This document shows positions 7,131-14,150 of a DNA stretch of 14,150 nucleotides, piece by piece. The stretch lies in assembly GCA_023266415.1 (NCBI GenBank), contig JAHFQG010000019.1:1-14150 (forward strand), in the 5' to 3' direction. The notes beneath the pieces are model-generated. The model had not been told where the DNA came from. It did not search any database and saw only the letters and a list, made by a program, of their open reading frames with translations. The stretch is from Francisellaceae bacterium. Lineage in GTDB: Bacteria; Pseudomonadota; Gammaproteobacteria; Berkiellales; Berkiellaceae. Numbering within the stretch: the first letter of the stretch is position 1; each line of letters starts with the position of its first letter. Made by a program: the position numbers and the translations under genes.

Positions 7131-8929
7131 AGATCTGTGTCATACCAGCGCAAACTGGCATCCAGTCCAAAAGACAGGCTCCTCGTTGGCATGACAGCAT
7201 AAAATGGCTGGGATTAAGTTGCCTAATGGCCTTCTTATCTGGATGTTATGTCACTCAACCAGGTGAACCGACCACCCTTCAGCAAGGACGATTAAATCTA
7301 GAAGAAGGTATTTTGTCGGCTGAACAATACCGCGATCCCATTGTGAACCCTGCTTTAACTCAAATGCTGACCCAAAATAACTATAACCCTACGGTGATAC
7401 AGGACGACGATAAACGGTTTAACATTACGGTCACCGCTGCACCAGCTCGTAATTTTTTTATGGAGTTGGTGGCAGGGACCCCCTATAACATGGTGGTTCA
7501 TCCGGATGTCGCAGGCAACATCAGTCTGGATTTGAACAATGTTTCCGTCAAAGAAGTGTTGGAGGCAGTTCGTAATGTATATGGATATGAATATAAAGAA
7601 ACGGCCATTGGGTTTGAAGTGTTTCCGGTCCAACTACAAACTAAGATTTATACCCTAGATTACCTCTTTATGACGCGTACAGGTGGATCAAGCTTGGATG
7701 TGAATTCTTCTACCTTAACGGCGGCTACCTCTGGAGGTAGTAGTAGCAGTAGTAGTAGCAGTTCTGAGGGGGCAAAAAGTTCTAGCTCAGTATCAACCCA
7801 ATCTACCCAAAATATTTGGGATGAAGTCACCAAGATGTTAACAGAAATGGTGGGTAAAGATTTAGGACAGAAAGTATCAGCAAGTCCGCAATCGGGCGTG
7901 GTGGTGGTGAGAGCCATGCCACAAGAGTTACGAAAAATTGAAGAGTTTTTAGTTAAGATACAAAACTCACTTAACCGGCAGGTGATATTAGAAGCTAAAG
8001 TACTTGAGGTTTCCCTTACAGATGCGACGCAACAAGGCATTAACTGGGGGGCTTTTGTGGGACGAACCTCCATGGCTCAAATTGGGGGGGGCTCCATGTT
8101 GAGTGGAACAGGGATTAGTTCCGCGACAACCACCTCTAACACAGCGGGGGATACAGCGAGTGTGAAACCTCATGCCTACTCTGTACCTAATATTGGCAGT
8201 ACTTCCTTGTTTGGGGGTATTTTTTCAGCCACAGTGGATATGGGCAGTTTTTCAACGTTAATGGATTTTTTAAATTCACAAGGCAATGTTCAAGTATTGT
8301 CTAGTCCTAGAGTCTCTACGTTAAACAATCAAAAAGCCATTATTAAGATAGGCACAGATGCTTATTTTGTCACCAATGTGGCCAGCAATACAAGTACTTC
8401 TGGGGGGGGAAACACCACCAGCTCGAGTATCACTTTGCAGCCATTTTTTTCTGGGATTGCGTTGGATGTGACGCCTTTTGTTGATGACAGCGAGGGGATT
8501 ACGTTACATGTGCATCCCAGTATTACCACCGTAACAGAAGTGAGTAAAACCATCGTGGTGAATGGTGAAAATCAGATATTGCCCTTAGCTCAAAGCGTAA
8601 TACGTGAATCAGACAGCGTGGTTCGAGCACAATCGGGTCAAATTGTGGTGATTGGGGGGCTCATGAAAAATGAGACTACGGAAGTGTCTGTGAGTGTGCC
8701 GTTGGTAGACAAAATACCATTTTTTGGAAATTTGTTTCGTCAGAAAAAGCAAGAAAAGCTGAAAAGTGAGTTGGTCATATTAATTCGCTCTCAAGTGATC
8801 TCTGCCGATAATTTGGCGGATATTTTGCGAGATACCAAGGGTCGACTTAACAAAGTGGATCGCGGTTTTTACGATGGGCCCAAAGTGGAAATATTTGGGA
8901 GTGAACGGGAAGTTGAGAGACTACCTTAG
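7127..8929 (+). CDS. mshL: MSHA outer-membrane secretin MshL (lipoprotein) with repeat-encoded N-terminal insert
   Basis: This 600-residue secretin forms the outer-membrane pore for the pilus. The order is: an unusual N-terminal stretch (5-23) encoded by a repeat element, a lipoprotein signal with lipobox LSGC (Cys40), a secretin/TonB short N-terminal-type domain (about 100-168), a Ser-rich linker (about 200-225), and the secretin core (about 280-557). The core carries QVILEAKVLEV, VQVLSSPRVSTLNNQKA (388-404), ITLQPFFSGIALDVTPF and VPLVDKIPFFGNLFR (524-538). The ATG at 7127 overlaps the mshK stop (ATGA) and has a GGGAG 7 bases upstream. The next in-frame ATG lies inside the hydrophobic part of the signal, so the insert must be translated. 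The gene holds two runs of eight G and an AGY triplet repeat. Confidence 0.94.
   Translation: MKICVIPAQTGIQSKRQAPRWHDSIKWLGLSCLMAFLSGCYVTQPGEPTTLQQGRLNLEEGILSAEQYRDPIVNPALTQMLTQNNYNPTVIQDDDKRFNITVTAAPARNFFMELVAGTPYNMVVHPDVAGNISLDLNNVSVKEVLEAVRNVYGYEYKETAIGFEVFPVQLQTKIYTLDYLFMTRTGGSSLDVNSSTLTAATSGGSSSSSSSSSEGAKSSSSVSTQSTQNIWDEVTKMLTEMVGKDLGQKVSASPQSGVVVVRAMPQELRKIEEFLVKIQNSLNRQVILEAKVLEVSLTDATQQGINWGAFVGRTSMAQIGGGSMLSGTGISSATTTSNTAGDTASVKPHAYSVPNIGSTSLFGGIFSATVDMGSFSTLMDFLNSQGNVQVLSSPRVSTLNNQKAIIKIGTDAYFVTNVASNTSTSGGGNTTSSSITLQPFFSGIALDVTPFVDDSEGITLHVHPSITTVTEVSKTIVVNGENQILPLAQSVIRESDSVVRAQSGQIVVIGGLMKNETTEVSVSVPLVDKIPFFGNLFRQKKQEKLKSELVILIRSQVISADNLADILRDTKGRLNKVDRGFYDGPKVEIFGSEREVERLP
7139..7195 (+). 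repeat. 57-bp palindrome-ended repeat element inside mshL (VIPAQ.GIQ type)
   Basis: The segment begins GTCATACCAGCG and ends CGTTGGCATGAC. The ends are inverted repeats of each other, matching at 10 of 12 positions (GTCATRCCARCG). The left half also contains a small hairpin, CCAG-CGCAAA-CTGG. Translated, it gives VIPAQTGIQ, the peptide commonly produced by the widespread GTCATTCCCGCG..AAGCGGGAATCCAG repeat family of many proteobacteria. Its length is 19 codons exactly and it covers codons 5-23 of mshL, so the reading frame is kept. This is the only copy in the window. The family assignment comes from memory of the signature, not from a search. Confidence 0.7.
7739..7762 (+). repeat. AGY serine-codon triplet repeat in mshL
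   Basis: Eight consecutive AGT/AGC codons form two exact copies of the 12-base unit AGTAGTAGCAGT. They encode Ser204-Ser211 in a low-complexity linker of the secretin, between its N-terminal domain and the core. Length changes by slippage would stay in frame. Confidence 0.8.
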
Positions 8930-8940
8930 GAGATAAGACC

Positions 8941-9861
8941 ATGTATGAAACGTATTTTTCTTTAAAAGAGGCGCCTTTTTCGTTAAAGGCGGATGCGAAT
9001 TATTTTGTCAACTTACAAAGTCATTTGGAAGCCCTCAAGATACTTTTATTGGGCTTGGCACACGCGGAAGGATTTATGAAAATCACCGGCGAAGTTGGCT
9101 CTGGAAAAACATTTTTATGCAATAAACTCAGAAAAACGTTGAATGCTCAATATGTCACCATTTATCTCAATACCCCTTGTCTCAATGACATGGATTTGCT
9201 TTACAACTTAGCTCGGGTATTAAAGTTTGAATCTTACCGAGACTTCCCCAAACATCGGTTAATGGAGAAAATAGCCAGTATACTAACCCAGCTGAAGGCA
9301 GAGGGCAAAAGAGTCTTGTTTTTGGTGGATGAAGCTCAAGCAATGGATGAGAGCGCTTTGGAAGCTTTCAGACTCATGAATTATTATTACAGTGAAAGTG
9401 AAGGATTGTTTGACGCTATTTTGTTTGGACAGCCCGAATTGAATTTTAAATTGGCACATCCCATGCTCCGCTCTCTCTCTCAGAGAATGATCTTTTCGTA
9501 TGAGTTAGAACCCTTAAATCTTAAAGGTCTGTTGCACTATCTCCGGGTTCGCCTCAGAACCGCTGGATTTTTTGGTAAACTGCCTTTTTCCCCCGCCGCC
9601 CTCCTATATCTTTATAAGAAAAGCCAAGGGGTGCCTCGTGTCGTGAATATTTTGTGCCATAAAGCATTGCTGGCAGCGTATCGGGATAAAAAGAGGCAAG
9701 CCGATTTTCAATGTATGCAAGAAGCTGTGACTACCTCTCCTCAGCCTCCCTCATTTTTTCGTCATAAGAGCTTTGGAAAAAAACTCTTGTGGAATGGGGC
9801 GGCGATTGCTTTAGGGGGGCTCGGTGTTTATTTGTCCCCCTTAGTGTCAACAGGATTGTAA
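8941..9861 (+). CDS. mshM: MSHA biogenesis ATPase MshM (ExeA/GspA-like)
   Basis: This 306-residue protein starts with the family hallmark F.L.E.PFSLKADANYF. It has a Walker A motif GEVGSGKT (50-57), a Walker B motif VLFLVDEAQ (125-133), a sensor-like LFGQPEL (161-167) and the GVPRVVNILC box (230-239). A single C-terminal membrane segment (about 283-303) ends the protein. It resembles ExeA of type II secretion, an AAA+ ATPase that helps place or assemble the secretin in the cell wall; in MshM the ExeA periplasmic peptidoglycan-binding part is lacking. An AGGAG lies 7 bases before the ATG, 11 bases after mshL. The stop codon TAA shares bases with the next gene's possible ATG. Confidence 0.9.
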   Translation: MYETYFSLKEAPFSLKADANYFVNLQSHLEALKILLLGLAHAEGFMKITGEVGSGKTFLCNKLRKTLNAQYVTIYLNTPCLNDMDLLYNLARVLKFESYRDFPKHRLMEKIASILTQLKAEGKRVLFLVDEAQAMDESALEAFRLMNYYYSESEGLFDAILFGQPELNFKLAHPMLRSLSQRMIFSYELEPLNLKGLLHYLRVRLRTAGFFGKLPFSPAALLYLYKKSQGVPRVVNILCHKALLAAYRDKKRQADFQCMQEAVTTSPQPPSFFRHKSFGKKLLWNGAAIALGGLGVYLSPLVSTGL

Positions 9862-9863
9862 TG

Positions 9864-11141
9864 ATGGATCAGAAAGTCATAAAGATTAATCAAAAAAAAC
9901 TCAAAAATCTTGAGAAAGATTTCTTTATAAACTATGGCTTTTATTCTCAGTTTTCACATGTCATTTTTCAAAAAAAAGACCCGCAAGAAGAGATAGATTT
10001 TTTGATTTCTAAAATAAACAGCAAAAACCCTCGGGTAGATAAGCAACTGAAAAGAATTTCTTATCCCCTGGTCCTATTCGGGTGTCTTTCGTTGGGGTTA
10101 AGCGGGTATTGGCTGATATCTAATCTGTATGTGCCTGCTCACATGCCCGCTGTTTTTCCAGATGCCCTCCCCCCAGCTTCCCCAACTATGACCACCATAC
10201 CCATTGAACATTGGGTTGAGAAAGGCTTGCCTGTGTATCAGGCCATGACGTTGTGGTCAGAGGCTTGGCAAGATTGGAAAAAGCACTTTGAAACCATATC
10301 TTTGTTAGACGACACAGTAGATATGTTGGCTGATAATAAAGACGACTTTTTTTCGTTTATGTTGAATGAAGAGATTTCAGATGCGTGGATGGGGATCCAT
10401 ACCCCTTTTAAACCCATGGTGGTGGCCAAAGTAGAAGCCCCCGATCTGGCAGCGTTGCAGATAACACCGCCCCCTGCCGCTCCAATTCTTTCCCAGGTAC
10501 CTCCTGTGGCCCAAGTACCTCCTGTGGCCCAAGTGCCTGTCGTCATCCCCCAAGTGGTCAAACGGTTGGTACATACGATGGACCAAGAAGAGACACGCAT
10601 TCAACAAATAGAGACTTTACGACATCGGGGAGATCTCCTGGGTGCCATTGCCAAAGCTCGAAAATTATATCAAGAATATCCCACGTCCATTCCTATTGTC
10701 GCGCAATTGAGTCGTTTATATTTAGACAGCAATCAAACTGACTCTTTTCAAAAGCTATGGGGACAACTGGATGAACAGGTTCTGGCCGCGTTTGAAATAA
10801 AATTATTGGAAGCCCGATTTTATTTGTTGGAAGAAGAACCTAAATTAGCCTTGGCTGTTTTGAATAATATGTCCATGGTAGGGTTTAATCCCCTCTATTT
10901 TGGCTTGTTAGCCGCAACTTATCAAAAATTAGGTCAACACGATAAAGCCGTAGAGGTTTATTGGGATATTGTGCAACGACACCCTGAAGATGGTCAATCT
11001 TGGGCAGGGCTCTCGGTTTCACTCGAGGCCATTCGCGATAAACCAAACGCCATTTTAGGGTATCGCAGAGCTTTACATTACCCACTCAACGCTGAATTAA
11101 GACAATATGTAGAATCACGATTATCCTCGTTAGATCGGTAG
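9864..11141 (+). CDS. mshN: MSHA biogenesis TPR protein MshN
   Basis: This is a 425-residue protein of the MshN position. It has a basic cytoplasmic tail (1-63), one membrane segment (about 66-89), a Pro-rich spacer with VPPVAQ repeats (about 200-232) and a C-terminal TPR region (about 245-420). The clearest TPR is PLYFGLLAATYQKLGQHDKA (343-362). TPRs mediate protein contacts; MshN's exact role in MSHA assembly is not settled. Two ATGs at 9861 and 9864 adjoin the mshM stop; AGGA at 9852-9855 favours the second by spacing. The first 60 residues are AT-rich and unlike the short tail I recall for Vibrio MshN, and residues 112-185 form an acidic, Trp-rich stretch I do not recognise. The name rests on the TPRs, topology and position. 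Confidence 0.78.
   Translation: MDQKVIKINQKKLKNLEKDFFINYGFYSQFSHVIFQKKDPQEEIDFLISKINSKNPRVDKQLKRISYPLVLFGCLSLGLSGYWLISNLYVPAHMPAVFPDALPPASPTMTTIPIEHWVEKGLPVYQAMTLWSEAWQDWKKHFETISLLDDTVDMLADNKDDFFSFMLNEEISDAWMGIHTPFKPMVVAKVEAPDLAALQITPPPAAPILSQVPPVAQVPPVAQVPVVIPQVVKRLVHTMDQEETRIQQIETLRHRGDLLGAIAKARKLYQEYPTSIPIVAQLSRLYLDSNQTDSFQKLWGQLDEQVLAAFEIKLLEARFYLLEEEPKLALAVLNNMSMVGFNPLYFGLLAATYQKLGQHDKAVEVYWDIVQRHPEDGQSWAGLSVSLEAIRDKPNAILGYRRALHYPLNAELRQYVESRLSSLDR
10497..10532 (+). repeat. tandem 18-bp repeat in mshN
   Basis: GTACCTCCTGTGGCCCAA occurs twice head to tail without mismatch, followed by a partial third copy starting GTGCCTGT at 10533. It encodes VPPVAQ-VPPVAQ-VPVV in the periplasmic proline-rich spacer of MshN. 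Copy-number change would lengthen or shorten the spacer in frame. Confidence 0.85.
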
Positions 11142-11147
11142 GCCATC

Positions 11148-12875
11148 ATGTTAAAAAGGACCCCCCTAGGGGAGCTGTTGTTAGCCGATAAAATCATCAC
11201 CCAAGAACAGTTGGATACCGCTCTTGATAAACAAGAAAAGACGGGCAAAAAACTCCCCGAGGTGTTAATGGACTTGGGGTATGTTAAGGAAGATGTCTTA
11301 CTCAATACCATCGCCAAACAATTGCATGTCCCCTTCCTAAAATTAAGCCAGTTTCAGTTAAAACCCGAACTCATTCGCACCTTGCCTGAAGCACTTGCAC
11401 GACAGTTTAAAGCCATTCCTCTCGAAAAATTGCAAGACAGTTATCTGGTGGCCATGGTGGATCCCTCTGATTTGGTGGCCAATGACGAAATATCTCGTCG
11501 GCTTCAAAGCCCCATTCGAGTTGCCTTGGTGCGAGAAATAGAATTAATGAACTTGATGGATCAGTTGTATCGCCGTACCGATGAAATTTCAAATTTAGCA
11601 AGCCAATTAGCTTCTGATATAGAAGTGAATGCGGCCAATGAGCCCGATACGGCTGAACCTTCTAAAGTAGAGGATGCTGAAGTTGCTTCCCCCGTTATCA
11701 AATTGCTTGAATCTATTTTTGAAGATGCCGATCAGATTGGAGCCTCTGATATCCATATCGAACCCGGCCGGGATTCGCTGCGCATCCGTATGCGAATCGA
11801 CGGATTGCTCCATGAAACCATCATGGATAAAAAATCTATCGCACCTGCCATGGTATTACGTATCAAATTGATGTCTCGACTCAATATTTCAGAAAAAAGG
11901 TTACCTCAAGACGGCCGATTCAGCATGAAAATACGCGGAAAAACCATCGATGTTCGGGTATCCACCATGCCCACTAACTATGGGGAATCCGTGGTTATGC
12001 GTCTTTTAGATCAGTCCCATGGCCTTTTAAAAATCAGTAATCTGGGATTAAGTGCCAAAAACATGCAAAAGCTGTTATTCCATATTTCCAGACCTCATGG
12101 AATGATATTAGTCACTGGTCCAACTGGGAGTGGGAAATCCACCACCTTGTATGCTTGCCTTAATGAACTGAATACCCCAGAGCGTAAAATTATTACCGTT
12201 GAAGATCCCATAGAATTCACCATCCCCCGGATTAACCAAGTGCAAGTCCAATCCAAAATAGGATTGGACTTTTCAATTGTCTTAAGATCTTGCTTGCGGC
12301 AAGATCCAGACATCATCATGCTGGGGGAAATAAGAGATGAGGAAACCGCTGCGATTGCGTTACGCGCTGCTCTAACAGGTCACTTAGTCTTCAGTACCCT
12401 CCATACCAATGACGCGATTGCAGCCCCCACTCGCTTGGTCAATATGGGCGTAGAGCCCTATTTAGTGGCAGGAACCGTCAGACTTGTGATTGCCCAACGG
12501 TTGATACGACGGATATGTCATGACTGCAAAAGTGAATATATCCCAGAATCTCAAGAAAGAGATTGGTTAAATATTATTTATAAGGCTGACACATCTTCTT
12601 TTAAATTTTTCAGAGGACGTGGTTGTGCCCACTGTAACAAAACAGGATACCATGGTCGTATGGCAGTGCATGAATTTTTGGAATTGAGTGAAAACATGTC
12701 AGATGCGTTAAAACGAGGCGATACCGAAGCTTTTTCAAAGATAGCGCGCACCAATCCTGATTATGTCAATTTGGTTCAAGCTGCCTTTAATGAAGCCGTG
12801 GCTGGAACCAGTACCGTTGATGAGGTACTTCGCATGGCAACAGAGTTGTCATTAGAATCCAAGGGTAACGTATGA
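11148..12875 (+). CDS. mshE: MSHA pilus extension ATPase MshE (GspE/PilB family)
   Basis: This 575-residue cytoplasmic motor ATPase is full length. Motifs in order are: an N-terminal MshEN-type domain (6-58), a GspE N2-like region (about 182-300), Walker A GPTGSGKS (324-331), Asp box TVEDPIE (350-356), Walker B LGEIRDEET (392-400), His box STLHTND (416-422) and a zinc tetracysteine, C457-x2-C460 and C493-x2-C496. It powers pilus polymerisation by rotating MshG. In Vibrio the MshEN domain binds c-di-GMP through two 24-residue motifs joined by five residues. That spacing is exact here, but the leading Arg of motif I is Pro6, a Gly is Lys15, and the Gly of motif II is Pro37. The gene follows mshN by 6 bases and overlaps mshG (ATGA). 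Confidence 0.95.
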   Translation: MLKRTPLGELLLADKIITQEQLDTALDKQEKTGKKLPEVLMDLGYVKEDVLLNTIAKQLHVPFLKLSQFQLKPELIRTLPEALARQFKAIPLEKLQDSYLVAMVDPSDLVANDEISRRLQSPIRVALVREIELMNLMDQLYRRTDEISNLASQLASDIEVNAANEPDTAEPSKVEDAEVASPVIKLLESIFEDADQIGASDIHIEPGRDSLRIRMRIDGLLHETIMDKKSIAPAMVLRIKLMSRLNISEKRLPQDGRFSMKIRGKTIDVRVSTMPTNYGESVVMRLLDQSHGLLKISNLGLSAKNMQKLLFHISRPHGMILVTGPTGSGKSTTLYACLNELNTPERKIITVEDPIEFTIPRINQVQVQSKIGLDFSIVLRSCLRQDPDIIMLGEIRDEETAAIALRAALTGHLVFSTLHTNDAIAAPTRLVNMGVEPYLVAGTVRLVIAQRLIRRICHDCKSEYIPESQERDWLNIIYKADTSSFKFFRGRGCAHCNKTGYHGRMAVHEFLELSENMSDALKRGDTEAFSKIARTNPDYVNLVQAAFNEAVAGTSTVDEVLRMATELSLESKGNV

Positions 12876-14107
12876 CCAATTACAGATATCGCGCTAAAGA
12901 TGTGAAGGGCAAAGTACTGGTTGGTAATCTGGAGGCTTCCTCCGAAACAGGGGTGGTTCAAGAGCTCAATAAAATGAATCTTGTTCCGATGATGATTGAA
13001 GAAGCCTACGCAGACATGACAGTGTCTGAATTTGTCAGTGTAGCCCTGCGAATTGGAAAGCCAACTGACCAGGATTTAATCGTGTTTGCTCGGCAAATGC
13101 ATACCATGGCCAAAGCTGGCGTGGCGGTGATCAAAAGTATCACTGTGGTGGCAGGTTCAAGTCACAGTGAGGGGTTGAAAAAAGCCTTATTCGGGGTGGT
13201 TGAACACTTACAAGCTGGAAATTCATTATCCAGCTCTTTTCAACGCTTTCCAAAGGTTTTTAGTCCTATTATGGTCTCTATGATTGGGGTGGGAGAAAGC
13301 ACAGGGGCTTTAGAAGAGGCTTTTTTGCAAATTGCTCATTATCTAGAAACAGATTCAGAAACACGCAAACAAATTAAAAGTGCAACGCGATATCCTATTA
13401 TCGTCTTAAGCGCTGTTTTTATGGCCATTATGGTTATTAATATCTTTGTGGTCCCCTCTTTTAAAGGGTTTTTTAGTAAATTTGGTTCTGAATTACCCCT
13501 CCCTACCAGAATTTTAATGGCAACATCTGATTTTTGTTTGAATTATTGGCCCCATATGCTTATAGGAATTGTGGGATCTATTATCGGGCTGATGCTCTAT
13601 ATTCGATCGGAAAACGGGGGGATTGTGTGGGATCGGTTCATTTTAAAGGTTCCCATTATTGGTCCCATTCTAGAAAAAGCCTTGCTGGCACGTTTTGCCA
13701 GGTCTTTTTCCATGACCATGAAAGCAGGGGTGCCTTTGCTCCAAGCCTTATCGGTTATTTCTAATGCAGTGGGGAATCGCTATATCACCACTTGTATTAT
13801 GATGATACGGGCTAACTTGGAGCATGGGATGCCTCTCATTCAGGCAGCTAAAGAGAGCCAAATGTTTACCCCCTTAGTGCTGCAAATGCTCAATATTGGG
13901 GATGAGACCGGAGAAATAGACAGCATGCTAACTCAGGTCGCTGGATACTATGAGGGAGAAGTGGCCTATGATTTGCGTAAATTGTCCGACTCCATCGAGC
14001 CTATCCTGATTATCTTCATTGCGATTACTGTACTGATCTTGGCTTTGGGGGTCTTTTTACCCATGTGGGATCTATCCAGTGTTGCTTTGAAAAAGATGAA
14101 ACATTAA
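12872..14107 (+). CDS. mshG: MSHA inner-membrane platform protein MshG (PilC/GspF family)
   Basis: This 411-residue integral membrane protein has two repeated T2SF domains (about 68-195 and 270-397). Each carries the family's glycine motif: GVGESTGALEEAF (139-151) and NIGDETGEIDSML (341-353). Membrane segments are at about 175-196, 226-244 and 374-397. It is the platform turned by MshE to insert pilin subunits. The start overlaps the mshE stop as ATGA. The N-terminal 55 residues (YRYRAKDVKGKVLVGNLEA) are the usual cytoplasmic leader of this family. It is the last gene in the window; 43 bases follow. Confidence 0.95.
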   Translation: MTNYRYRAKDVKGKVLVGNLEASSETGVVQELNKMNLVPMMIEEAYADMTVSEFVSVALRIGKPTDQDLIVFARQMHTMAKAGVAVIKSITVVAGSSHSEGLKKALFGVVEHLQAGNSLSSSFQRFPKVFSPIMVSMIGVGESTGALEEAFLQIAHYLETDSETRKQIKSATRYPIIVLSAVFMAIMVINIFVVPSFKGFFSKFGSELPLPTRILMATSDFCLNYWPHMLIGIVGSIIGLMLYIRSENGGIVWDRFILKVPIIGPILEKALLARFARSFSMTMKAGVPLLQALSVISNAVGNRYITTCIMMIRANLEHGMPLIQAAKESQMFTPLVLQMLNIGDETGEIDSMLTQVAGYYEGEVAYDLRKLSDSIEPILIIFIAITVLILALGVFLPMWDLSSVALKKMKH

Positions 14108-14119
14108 TTTTTATGCATT

Positions 14120-14140
14120 TTTTTGTCTAAATGACAAAAA
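14120..14140. repeat. 8-bp inverted repeat after mshG
   Basis: TTTTTGTC-TAAAT-GACAAAAA is a perfect inverted repeat 12 bases after the mshG stop. Only three base pairs at the loop end are not A/T and no T-run follows the stem on the right, so it is a poor intrinsic terminator. It could be a weak processing or regulatory site before the pilin genes expected downstream. Confidence 0.35.
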
Positions 14141-14150
14141 CTATATTAGA

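Noticed and set aside
7660..8073. 137-codon open frame antisense to mshL
   Set aside because: It lies wholly opposite a strongly supported secretin, has Leu runs created by the AGY repeat, and shows no domain or ribosome binding site.
14120..14140. Intrinsic terminator ending the msh operon
   Set aside because: The stem is mostly A-T and no T-run follows it; pilin genes of the same operon are expected downstream.

Overview
The window reads as a piece of a gammaproteobacterial chromosome, moderate to slightly low in GC and densely coded. Three things point there: the gpmI / rhodanese / secB / gpsA neighbourhood, a complete run of MSHA (mannose-sensitive haemagglutinin) type IV pilus assembly genes in the usual order, and protein sequences that look gammaproteobacterial throughout. 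I cannot name the genus from sequence alone.

Region 1 (1-1989) is housekeeping. The 5' end of gpmI runs leftwards off the window. From a shared intergenic region with a good sigma70-type promoter, a rhodanese (YibN-like), secB and gpsA run rightwards with very short gaps or overlaps. Two departures from the usual picture stand out: no glutaredoxin gene (grxC) lies between the rhodanese and secB, and GpsA lacks about 27 residues just after its NAD-binding motif.

Region 2 (2006-4387) is a two-gene leftward island. An ErfK/YcfS-type periplasmic L,D-transpeptidase is followed by a compact VgrG-like (type VI secretion spike) protein. No other type VI genes are in view. The VgrG-like gene converges on gpsA, and the transpeptidase diverges from the pilus operon.

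Region 3 (4455-14107) is the MSHA assembly operon: mshI (PilM-like), a separate PilN-like gene (the second half of MshI where the two are fused), mshJ (PilO-like), mshK (PilP-like), mshL (secretin), mshM (ExeA-like ATPase), mshN (TPR protein), mshE (extension ATPase) and mshG (inner-membrane platform). Most junctions are overlaps or gaps of 12 bases or less, so the genes are very probably one transcript. Together they encode an inner-membrane alignment complex, an outer-membrane secretin and the cytoplasmic motor. The pilin genes (mshB/A/C/D) would be expected just past the right edge.

The most notable oddities are: a 57-bp palindrome-ended repeat of the 'VIPAQ.GIQ' type sitting exactly on codons 5-23 of mshL, upstream of its lipoprotein signal peptide; a MshE whose two c-di-GMP-binding motifs keep the exact spacing but have lost the leading Arg and two Gly positions; the shortened GpsA; and the orphan VgrG. 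I see no wholly new system. The window is mostly a recognisable pilus operon with local anomalies.
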